Shown piece after piece: positions 53,151-60,124 of a DNA stretch of 64,000 nucleotides. Numbering within the stretch: the first letter of the stretch is position 1; the number at the start of each line of letters is the position of its first letter. The notes beneath the pieces were generated by a model. The model saw only the letters and a program-made list of their open reading frames with translations. It ran no database searches and was not told where the DNA came from. Source of the DNA: Pyxidicoccus xibeiensis. Its GTDB lineage: Bacteria; Myxococcota; Myxococcia; Myxococcales; Myxococcaceae. A program made the position numbers and the translations under genes. The stretch spans positions 1-64,000 of the forward strand of contig NZ_JAJVKV010000004.1 in NCBI RefSeq assembly GCF_024198175.1, in the 5' to 3' direction.

Positions 53151-53367
53151 CCGTCACGAAGCACCGCGGGGCCCTGCGGCGAAAGCTCGCTCGCCGCCGG
53201 GCTCGAAGCACGTCTGAGAAGGAGGCAGCCAGGCGCTCGAAATGCCCTCCCGTGGCATTTGCGTCACCCTCCACTCCCGCGCCCGGCAAGCGCGGAGTCT
53301 TCAGGATGGGGGTTCCATTTGACTTTCCGCGCCAGGGGAACAAGAGATTGGCGCGCGAGTTGGCAAC

Positions 53368-53385
53368 CGGGTTACGTGCAACCCG
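53368..53385. promoter_or_regulatory. Inverted repeat upstream of exbB
   Basis: CGGGTT (53368-53373) and AACCCG (53380-53385) flank ACGTGC, 29 bases before the exbB start. It may be an operator or a leader hairpin. Confidence 0.35.
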
Positions 53386-53413
53386 TGACCTACCTTCACC
53401 CAGGCTTCCCTCC

Positions 53414-54124
53414 ATGACGCCCTATTTCCTTCTGACCCAGACGGGTCAACCCGAGCTTGGCTGGCTCAGCAGCAAGCTGCTCGGCGTGACGCTCACCTCC
53501 GCCGAGTGGGTGCTGTGGATTCTCGTCGTCCTCTCGGTGCTCTCCATCGCCATCATGCTGGAGCGGACGGTGTACTTCGCCCGCAACCGGCTGCCGGACT
53601 CGGAAGGGCTCGCGGTGCGCCTGGCGCGCGGCGACTTCGACGCGGCCCGCAAGGCGGTGGAAGGCAAGAGCGGCATGGAAGCCGCCGTCGTGCGCGAGGC
53701 GCTGGCGTCCACCGAGCAGGGCGCGGACACCGTGGAGCAGGTGATTGCCTCCACCATGGCGCGCGAGCGTCCGCAGTACGAGCGCTTCCTGTCGTTCCTC
53801 GGCACCCTGGGCAACAACGCCCCGTTCATCGGCCTGTTCGGCACGGTGCTCGGCATCATCAAGGCCTTCAACGACCTGGGGAAGATGGGCGGCAAGGGCG
53901 CGGCGATTCAACAGACGGTCATGGCCGGCATCTCCGAGGCGCTGGTGGCCACGGCCGTGGGCCTCGCCGTCGCGATTCCGGCGGTGGTGGCCTTCAACAT
54001 CTTCAACCGCCAGCTCAAGACGCTCACCAGCCGCGCCAACGCGCTGGGCTACGCGCTCGTGGGCAGCATGCGCGCCGAGCGCCCCGGCTCCAACGCGGCG
54101 TCGCGCGCCGCGGAGGGCCGCTAG
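53414..54124 (+). CDS. exbB: ExbB/TolQ proton channel protein
   Basis: 236 residues from ATG 53414. Three membrane helices in the MotA/TolQ/ExbB arrangement are present: WVLWILVVLSVLSIAIMLER, FLGTLGNNAPFIGLFGTVLG and ALVATAVGLAVAIPAVVAFN. It forms the proton-driven motor with the ExbD gene three bases downstream. Together with TonB it powers outer-membrane transporters. Confidence 0.94.
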   Translation: MTPYFLLTQTGQPELGWLSSKLLGVTLTSAEWVLWILVVLSVLSIAIMLERTVYFARNRLPDSEGLAVRLARGDFDAARKAVEGKSGMEAAVVREALASTEQGADTVEQVIASTMARERPQYERFLSFLGTLGNNAPFIGLFGTVLGIIKAFNDLGKMGGKGAAIQQTVMAGISEALVATAVGLAVAIPAVVAFNIFNRQLKTLTSRANALGYALVGSMRAERPGSNAASRAAEGR

Positions 54125-54127
54125 GTC

Positions 54128-54565
54128 ATGGCCGGAGGCGCCCAGCAGGACAACGAAGAGGAAATCACCGGCATCAACGTCACGCCGCTGGTGGACATCG
54201 TGCTGGTGCTGCTCATCATCTTCATGGTGACGGCCAACTTCATCGTCCGCGAGACGGTGGAGGTGGACCTGCCCCGCGCCGCCAATGGCGGTGAGACGGT
54301 GCAGGGCCTCGTCAACGTGGTGATGGACAAGGAGGGCAAGCTCTTCTTCGACGGCACCGAGCTGAGCGAGGCGGACCTGTCCGCGAAGGTGGCCGAGCAG
54401 GTGGCGAAGGACAAGGACACCCGCGCCATCATCAGCGCCGACCAGAGCATCGCGTATGGCCGGGTCATGCGGCTCATCGACGTGGTGAAGGGCCAGGGCA
54501 TCGCGAAGTTCGCCCTCAACATCGAGAAGGACGTGGCCCCCTCGGCCGCGCCCGCCGCGCCCTGA
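54128..54565 (+). CDS. exbD: ExbD/TolR protein
   Basis: 145 residues, one N-terminal helix (LVDIVLVLLIIFMVTANFIV) carrying the conserved Asp in NVTPLVDIVLVLL that conducts protons. A periplasmic domain follows (VNVVMDKEGKLFFDG, AIISADQSIAYGRVMRLIDV). It is the partner of ExbB. Confidence 0.94.
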   Translation: MAGGAQQDNEEEITGINVTPLVDIVLVLLIIFMVTANFIVRETVEVDLPRAANGGETVQGLVNVVMDKEGKLFFDGTELSEADLSAKVAEQVAKDKDTRAIISADQSIAYGRVMRLIDVVKGQGIAKFALNIEKDVAPSAAPAAP

Positions 54566-54581
54566 AGCGGGACATCAGCCC

Positions 54582-55385
54582 ATGAGCCAGGCGGTCCTCG
54601 ACAGCACCCCATTGTCTCCCCGCCGCGACCGCTCCACCGTCGCGGTGGGCCTCTTCCTGCTCGTGTCGCTGGTGGTTCACGGCGGCGGCTTCTGGCTGCT
54701 CGACCGCATCGCGGACCGGCCCCGCTCCGTCGCCCAGCGCCCGGTGGAGCTCGTCATGGTGGAGGTGCAGAAGCCGCCCCCGCCGCCTCCGCCCGAGGAG
54801 AAGAAGGAGGAGCCCAAGCCGCCTCCTCCCAAGCCCAAGCCGGTGAAGCCGCCGCCCATCAAGGTCGCCGAGGCTCCCAAGCCCCTGCCGCCTCCGCCCG
54901 TGGACGCGCCGCCGCCGCCCAACGACACGCCCCCGCCGGAGCCGCAGGCCAGGCCTCCGCCGCTCGTGGTGGGCATGACGATGTCGTCCACCACCAGCGC
55001 CGGCACCTTCGCCGCGCCCGTGGGCAACACGGCCTACGGCAGGGTGGACCGCACCGCGAAGGACCCCAAGGAGGTGAAGGGGTACTCCGCGCCCAAGTAC
55101 ACGCCCATCTACCAGGTGGACTCCGAGCCCACCGTGGCCTCCGAGGTGAAGATTCCCTACCCGGAGGAGGCCCGCCGCGCCGGCATCGAAGGCACGGTGA
55201 CGCTGTCCATCACCATCGACAACGAGGGCAAGGTGGTGGCGGTGAAGGTGCTCAACGGCCCCGGCTACGGCCTCAACGAGGCGGCGCGCGACGCCATCCG
55301 CCGCTTCCGCTTCAAGCCCGCCATCAAGGGCGGCGAGGCCGTCTCCACGGAGATGAAGTACTCGTACACCTTCCTGCTGGACTGA
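54582..55385 (+). CDS. tonB: TonB energy transducer
   Basis: 267 residues. One N-terminal helix (VAVGLFLLVSLVVHGGGFWL) is followed by a Pro/Lys-rich periplasmic linker (residues 60-130) and a TonB C-terminal domain (YPEEARRAGIEGTVTLSITI, NEAARDAIRRFRFKPAIKGG). It carries energy from ExbB/ExbD to outer-membrane transporters. It is the third gene of the operon, 16 bases after exbD. A hairpin terminator follows. Confidence 0.94.
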   Translation: MSQAVLDSTPLSPRRDRSTVAVGLFLLVSLVVHGGGFWLLDRIADRPRSVAQRPVELVMVEVQKPPPPPPPEEKKEEPKPPPPKPKPVKPPPIKVAEAPKPLPPPPVDAPPPPNDTPPPEPQARPPPLVVGMTMSSTTSAGTFAAPVGNTAYGRVDRTAKDPKEVKGYSAPKYTPIYQVDSEPTVASEVKIPYPEEARRAGIEGTVTLSITIDNEGKVVAVKVLNGPGYGLNEAARDAIRRFRFKPAIKGGEAVSTEMKYSYTFLLD

Positions 55386-55417
55386 AGCGGCCCGCGGCCC
55401 TCGAGGACGGGGCCGCT
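55386..55417. terminator. Hairpin between convergent tonB and marR
   Basis: AGCGGCCC (55386-55393) pairs with GGGCCGCT (55410-55417). It starts at the last base of the tonB stop codon region and ends ten bases before the stop of the convergent MarR gene, suiting both directions. Confidence 0.6.
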
Positions 55418-55427
55418 GCTCCATCGC

Positions 55428-55919
55428 TCACTGCGGGTTGAGCGCCCGGCGCATGATGTCGCGCAGGGCGCGCAGGTCTTCGTCGGGCAGCCTGGCGATG
55501 GCCTCCGGCGGCTCGGCCATCCGCTCCAGCAGCCGCTCCCGCAGCGCCGCGCCGTCCTCCGTCAGCACCAGCATCTTCACGCGCCGGTCCTGCTCGGAGC
55601 TGCGCCGCTCCACCAGCTTGCGCGCCTCCAGCCGGTCCACCAGCCCCGTCACGTTGGACGCGTCGCAGGACAGGTAGCCGGCCAGGGTGCTCATGGCCAG
55701 CGGCGCCTCGCCCAGCTGCCTCAGCACGTGCGCCTGCACCGGTGACAGCTCGAACTCCGCCGCCAGCGCCGGGAAGTTGCGCATGTGCGCATGCATCAGC
55801 TCGAAGAGCAGCGTCCACGCCTGCCGGGGCAGGCCGCTCGCCTCCTCTTCCGTGGTGGCTCCCGCCTTCTTGCGCGAGTCCGCCGGCTTCGTCTTCCGCT
55901 CCAGATGCTCGCTGCTCAT
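55428..55919 (-). CDS. MarR-family transcriptional regulator
   Basis: 163 residues from ATG 55919. The winged helix is clear: LSPVQAHVLRQLGEAPLAMS, TLAGYLSCDASNVTGLVDRL, EARKLVERRSSEQDRRVKML. The length and dimerisation helices are normal for MarR. It is divergent from the TolC-family gene and probably regulates it and itself through a site in 55920-56200. An upstream GTG at 55946 in the same frame is weaker. Confidence 0.9.
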   Translation of the reverse strand: MSSEHLERKTKPADSRKKAGATTEEEASGLPRQAWTLLFELMHAHMRNFPALAAEFELSPVQAHVLRQLGEAPLAMSTLAGYLSCDASNVTGLVDRLEARKLVERRSSEQDRRVKMLVLTEDGAALRERLLERMAEPPEAIARLPDEDLRALRDIMRRALNPQ

Positions 55920-55954
55920 ACCCCCATGGTAATTCGCCTCACGCACCTAAACAA

Positions 55955-55967
55955 TTGACTTCATCAA
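55955..55967. promoter_or_regulatory. Candidate MarR operator over a -35 box
   Basis: TTGACTTCATCAA is a dyad (TTGA-N5-TCAA) whose TTGACT also suits a plus-strand -35 box; TACTAC about 18 bases on could be the -10. The patch is AT-rich relative to the surroundings and lies between marR and the TolC gene. Operator role is inferred. Confidence 0.4.
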
Positions 55968-56092
55968 CCTTTGAGGGTTACTACATTCCGGAGCTTCCAA
56001 TTTCGGACGTCATGGCCTATGCGTGGCGCCGGACTGCCTTTCATTAGCGGCGACGCGGTGCGTTCCGCATTTTTCCTGTCGTTTCCGACCCA

Positions 56093-56180
56093 CCCGGGCG
56101 AGAAGCCCGGGCGCTCGGAGTGAAGAGACAACCCGTAGCAAGTCCATCTGGACGTCTCGGGCTCGCACCGGTGCGGGCCC
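56093..56180 (+). promoter_or_regulatory. Structured 5' leader of the TolC-family gene
   Basis: Three hairpins lie in line before the ribosome site: CCCGGGC/GCCCGGG (56093-56099, 56105-56111, loop GAGAA), a GTCCA/TGGAC pair (56142-56153) enclosed by GAGAC/GTCTC (56125-56129, 56154-56158), and GGGCTCGCACC/GGTGCGGGCCC (56159-56180), one T-G pair aside perfect and immediately before GAGGAGG at 56184-56190. It may control translation; no known riboswitch class is recognised. Confidence 0.45.
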
Positions 56181-56200
56181 CTTGAGGAGGTAGAGGCGGT

Positions 56201-57628
56201 ATGAGCTCACTTCTGGCGCTGACCCTGGCGGCCACCCTGGCCGCGGCACCGCCGCCCGTATTGACCCTGGAGGATGCACTCTCCCGGGCCCGCAAGGAGA
56301 ACCTGGACCTGAAGGCGGCGCAGGCCCGGCTGCAGCAGGCGGACACGGCGTCGCGCAAGGCATGGGCGGGCTACCTGCCCACCATCACCGCCAGCGGCGC
56401 CATCATCCGCAACTCGGACGCGGCCATCATTCCTCCCGGGCTGCTCTCCCCGGTGCCCATCGAAATCCAGCCGCTGATTCAGCGGCAGGCCCAGATTGAG
56501 CTGCGCCAGGCCATCATCGCCCCGCAGCTGTGGGCCGCCATCCAGGGCGCCTACAAGTCGGAGCGCGTGGCGGAGCTGAACGTGGAGCAGGCGCGCCGCG
56601 AAATCCTCTTCGGCGTGGCGCAGGCGTACTACGGGGCCGCGGCCCAGGCGCAGGCCGTCACGGTGCAGGAGCGGCTGGTGGAGCTCAACCAGGCCCGCGC
56701 CAAGGACACCCGGGTGCGCTTCGAGGCGGGCACGGTGACGCGCGTGGCGCTGCTGCGCGCCGAGCAGGACCTGTCCCGCGCGGAGCAGGACCTCATCCGC
56801 GCGAAGAACGCGGCGGCCTCCGCCCGGCTGGTGCTCGCCACCCTGCTGGCCTTCGACGAGGCGGACTTCCAGGTGGCCCCGCCGCCGGAGCCGCAGGTCT
56901 CCCCGAAGACGGACACGGCCGCGATGATTCAGCGCTCGCTCGAGGCGCGGGCGGACGTGGCCGCTTCGCGCGAGACGGTGGAGCTGGCGCGCATCAACAA
57001 GCGCGGCGTCTGGCTCAGCTACCTGCCCACCCTGGGCGTCAGCGGCGCCTGGCGCATCGCCAACTCGGGCGGCTTCACCGGCCAGTCCGACACGTGGGCC
57101 ATCACCTTCGCGGCGCAGTGGACGCTGTGGGACGGCGGCCTGCGCGAGGCCAACCTCAGCGAGGCCTCCGGCCGCATCGCCGAGAGCGAGGCCAATGCCC
57201 GCAAGGCCGAGCTGACCGCGCGCGAGGAAGTGAAGCGCGCCCAGCTGGACCTGGAGAGCGCCCTGGCCAACCGCCTCAAGGCCGAGCAGACGGTGGAGCT
57301 GGCGCGCGAGTCCCAGCGCCTCACCGACGTCTCCTTCAAGGCCGGCGTCGCCACCTACCTGGAAGTCGCCGATGCCAACACCGCGCTCACCGGCGCGGAG
57401 ATTGGCCTCGTCAGCGAGCGGCTCCAGGCGGCCGTCGCCGCGCTGCGCCTGCTGCGCTCCGTGGGCGCCTTCGAGGCCCGCGCGCTGGACTCGGACCTGA
57501 AGGACCCGAGCGTGGTGCCGCCCACCCTGCGGCCACTGCCCGGGCAGTCCGAGCAGCCGCAGCTGGCCCCGCAGGAGCAGTCCCAGCCGCAGCCGGAGCA
57601 GCAGCCCGCGCCGGCGCCCCAGCAGTAG
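56201..57628 (+). CDS. TolC-family outer-membrane efflux protein
   Basis: 475 residues. A short signal (SSLLALTLAATLAAAPPP) is followed by two OEP repeats with long helices (LTLEDALSRARKENLDLKAA, AQAYYGAAAQAQAVTVQERL, ARITNKR-like ARINKRGVWLSYLP, DTWAITFAAQWTLWDGG). The C terminus is Pro/Gln-rich (EQSQPQPEQQPAPAPQQ), not part of the barrel. Trimers form channels for efflux pumps. The gene is divergent from marR, which hints at repression relieved by an effector. A terminator follows. Confidence 0.9.
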   Translation: MSSLLALTLAATLAAAPPPVLTLEDALSRARKENLDLKAAQARLQQADTASRKAWAGYLPTITASGAIIRNSDAAIIPPGLLSPVPIEIQPLIQRQAQIELRQAIIAPQLWAAIQGAYKSERVAELNVEQARREILFGVAQAYYGAAAQAQAVTVQERLVELNQARAKDTRVRFEAGTVTRVALLRAEQDLSRAEQDLIRAKNAAASARLVLATLLAFDEADFQVAPPPEPQVSPKTDTAAMIQRSLEARADVAASRETVELARINKRGVWLSYLPTLGVSGAWRIANSGGFTGQSDTWAITFAAQWTLWDGGLREANLSEASGRIAESEANARKAELTAREEVKRAQLDLESALANRLKAEQTVELARESQRLTDVSFKAGVATYLEVADANTALTGAEIGLVSERLQAAVAALRLLRSVGAFEARALDSDLKDPSVVPPTLRPLPGQSEQPQLAPQEQSQPQPEQQPAPAPQQ

Positions 57629-57641
57629 TCGGAGTCAGGGA

Positions 57642-57669
57642 CCCGGCGCCTTCATTCCCAGGCGCCGGG
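57642..57669 (+). terminator. Strong hairpin after the TolC-family gene
   Basis: CCCGGCGCCT (57642-57651) and AGGCGCCGGG (57660-57669) form a perfect 10-bp stem around TCATTCCC, 13 bases after the stop. Confidence 0.65.
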
Positions 57670-57772
57670 CCGCCCGCCCTGGAGCGCGGGTGGCGAGCGC
57701 CGCTTGTGGGCGCCCACCACCGGCCCCACCCTCGGTGGAGAGGAACTCACCCCTTTCCCGAAGGAGCAGGTC

Positions 57773-57988
57773 ATGGCGGACGGACAGTGGGGAAACTGCA
57801 AGGGCTGCCGGCACTTCGCCAGCCACAACGCCCAGCCGAGCGAAGACGAGACGAGCCGGTGCATGCAGCCGGACCTCAGCGAGTTCGAGCTGGAGGTGTC
57901 CGGCAACAGCGGCTGCAACGCGTACGAGGCCCGCGCCGGCATGGGCACTCCCGCCACGTACCACGAGCCCGCCCCCTCGGTGCACTGA
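57773..57988 (+). CDS. Small Cys-rich protein
   Basis: 71 residues from ATG 57773, which has AAGGAG nearby. Four cysteines are spaced as CKGC ... RCMQP ... SGCNAYEAR, which may bind metal or a cluster. It is acidic and soluble (DGQWGNCKGCRHFASHNA). I do not recognise the family. An upstream in-frame extension is open but lacks a start of its own. Confidence 0.8.
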   Translation: MADGQWGNCKGCRHFASHNAQPSEDETSRCMQPDLSEFELEVSGNSGCNAYEARAGMGTPATYHEPAPSVH

Positions 57989-58009
57989 AGGGGCCCCCGG
58001 GGCCTTCAG
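57985..58009. terminator. Inverted repeat across convergent stops
   Basis: CTGAAGG...CCCC and GGGG...CCTTCAG form a bulged stem running from the stop of the Cys-rich gene to the stop of the Rieske gene (58006-58008), a compact two-way terminator. Confidence 0.5.
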
Positions 58010-59058
58010 CCGCCCGAGACTTCGCGCACGAGCGGCACCGGGGCCGGAGGCTGCGCCTCCGCGCCCACCCGGTAGTAGATGCGCTCCATGAGCTTGCGCT
58101 GGTGGACGAGCGGCTTGTCGTACTTGTCCAGGCGCATGCCCTTGTGGCTGTAGGGCGTGTCCGCCACCGTGGGAATGAAGCGCGAGTCGTCGCGCACCTC
58201 CCACCAGGTCAGCGCGACGGCCGCCTTCGCCGCCAACGGCAGCAGCGGGCGCATCGACGGCACCTCCGTGCGCAGGAACGAGAAGACGACGAGGCGCGTG
58301 GTGCGCACCGTCTCCGGCACGAAGAAGATGTTGGCGCGGGTGATGAAGGGCCGCGCCTTGCCGGACGGGGACGTCCAGCTCACCGTGTACTGGCTGCGCA
58401 CCGGGTCGAAGCGCGTCACCCACTGGTTCTCGAAGAAGTCGCCGTCGCGCACGCCCAGCAGCTTGATGAGCGGCGCGGCCCGCTGGGGCGCGCGGTAGCG
58501 CACCTCGGTGCGGTCCTCCAAGGTGCGCGCCTCGTACTGCACCTGGTCCGCGCGCGGGTCGTCCCAGCCCAGGCGCGTGTGGACGTAGGGCGTGTGCTCG
58601 TCCTCACTGAAGTTGTCGAGTGACACGTGCAACGGCGCCTCGAAGAGCGTGGAGAAATGCCCGCCGTAGACGTAGCCCTCCGCCTCCATGTCCGGCAGCG
58701 CGGACAGCGGCGTGCTCCGCTCCGCCAGCCACAGGTAGCCATGGTGCTCCGCCACCTGGAAGCTGCGCGCGTCGCAGTGCTTCAGCTCCGGCTGGCTGGG
58801 GTTGACGCCCTTGCCCTCCGCGTCGAAGCGCCAGCCGTGGTACGGGCACTGGAGCCGCCCGTCCGCGCGCACCTTGCCCTTGGACAGCGGCGCGAAGCGG
58901 TGGGGACAGGCGTCCGCCAGCGCGGCGGGCCGGCCGGACGCATCCCGGAAGAGGGCATAGGCGCGACCGGCCACCTCCACTCGCACGGGCTGCTTGCCGA
59001 GCGCGCGGGCGGGGAGCACGGGATGGAAGTGACGGATGACGTCGGGCGTGGGCTCCAT
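58006..59058 (-). CDS. Rieske-type ring-hydroxylating oxygenase
   Basis: 350 residues. The [2Fe-2S] Rieske site is Cys51-Pro-His53 (ACPHRFAPL) and Cys71-x2-His74 (CPYHGWRFD). The catalytic domain has NFSEDEHTPYVHTRLGWDD with the His/Asp set for mononuclear iron. It resembles PaO/VanA-like oxygenases that hydroxylate or demethylate aromatic or terpenoid substrates. A reductase is not in the window. It starts near 59058 (MEPTPDVIRHFHPVLPARAL). Confidence 0.92.
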   Translation of the reverse strand: MEPTPDVIRHFHPVLPARALGKQPVRVEVAGRAYALFRDASGRPAALADACPHRFAPLSKGKVRADGRLQCPYHGWRFDAEGKGVNPSQPELKHCDARSFQVAEHHGYLWLAERSTPLSALPDMEAEGYVYGGHFSTLFEAPLHVSLDNFSEDEHTPYVHTRLGWDDPRADQVQYEARTLEDRTEVRYRAPQRAAPLIKLLGVRDGDFFENQWVTRFDPVRSQYTVSWTSPSGKARPFITRANIFFVPETVRTTRLVVFSFLRTEVPSMRPLLPLAAKAAVALTWWEVRDDSRFIPTVADTPYSHKGMRLDKYDKPLVHQRKLMERIYYRVGAEAQPPAPVPLVREVSGG

Positions 59059-59225
59059 GACGCCTCAAGTATAGCGACGTCCAGCGCGGGGCCGAGTGCG
59101 GACCGCGTCACGACGCCTGAATCCGAACGCTGCGCCGGCCCACGGGGCTCTGTTGCACGCCATGCAGCCTGGGTGCCCGGCGGGGCAGACGCCTGCGGGG
59201 CGCCCTGGATTATGCTGAGCCTTCC

Positions 59226-60122
59226 GTGGACGCTCCCCTCTCCCACCGCCGCCGCTTCCTGGTGCTGGCCGTGTTCCTCATCGCGACGGGTGTGCTCGTC
59301 GCGAGCGGGGCGCTGTACGTCCAGGGACTGCTGCCCGCGCGGGTGCCCTCCGCCGACGAGCCCTTCCACTACCAGGGCTATGCGCGGGTGCTGCGGCACG
59401 TGCGCTCGGACGGGGACGTGGACTTCGCCTCCGTGGGACGCGAGCGCCAGGCGCTGGATGGCTTCGTGCGCTCACTGGCCTCCTTCTCGCCCCACAACCG
59501 GCCGGACGTCTTCCCCACCTCCGAGGACGCGCTGGCCTACTGGCTCAACACCTACAACGCGCTCGTCCTCCAGCAGGTGGTGGACGGCTACCCCTATCTG
59601 GAGTCCGTCCGGCAGCCCTGGCTGGGGCGCTTCTTCTGGGGCCGCGCCTGGCCGGTGGGCGGAGAGCGGCTGACGCTCTGGGCGCTGGAGCACCGCGTGC
59701 TGCGCGCGGAGTTCGCCGACCCGCGCATCCACTTCGCCCTCTTCCAGGCCGCGCGCGGCGGGGCCCGGCTGGACGGCTCGCACTACCAGCCGGAGTTCCT
59801 GGACGCCCAGCTCAACGATGCCGGCCGCCGCTTCGTCGGCGACCAGCGCAACGTGGACCTCGACGGCGACACCGTGCGCCTGGCCCGCCTGTTCGACACG
59901 TACCGCGACGACTTCCTCACCGCGGTGCCGGAGGGCCGGGACGGCAACGTGCTCCAGATCGTGTGGGCCTTCCTCCCGGACACCTGCGAGGAGCGGCCCG
60001 GCTGCACCACGCGTGGAGACCTGGACCGCGCCTGCGGCCCCAGGCTGGACCGCTGCCGAATCACCTTCGCGCCGGAGGACTGGACGCTCCCGGACGCCGC
60101 CGCCCGCGAGCCCCGGCCCTGA
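59226..60122 (+). CDS. DUF547 domain protein
   Basis: 298 residues from GTG 59226. A signal-anchor helix (FLVLAVFLIATGVLVASGAL) leads to the DUF547 domain: EDALAYWLNTYNALVLQQVV, RLTLWALEHRVLRAEFADPR and IHFALFQAARGGARL. Two Cys pairs lie near the C terminus (CEERPGC, ACGPRLDRC). DUF547 proteins are envelope-associated and of unknown function. The stop is two bases from the convergent P-type ATPase stop. Confidence 0.88.
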   Translation: MDAPLSHRRRFLVLAVFLIATGVLVASGALYVQGLLPARVPSADEPFHYQGYARVLRHVRSDGDVDFASVGRERQALDGFVRSLASFSPHNRPDVFPTSEDALAYWLNTYNALVLQQVVDGYPYLESVRQPWLGRFFWGRAWPVGGERLTLWALEHRVLRAEFADPRIHFALFQAARGGARLDGSHYQPEFLDAQLNDAGRRFVGDQRNVDLDGDTVRLARLFDTYRDDFLTAVPEGRDGNVLQIVWAFLPDTCEERPGCTTRGDLDRACGPRLDRCRITFAPEDWTLPDAAAREPRP

Positions 60123-60124
60123 CG

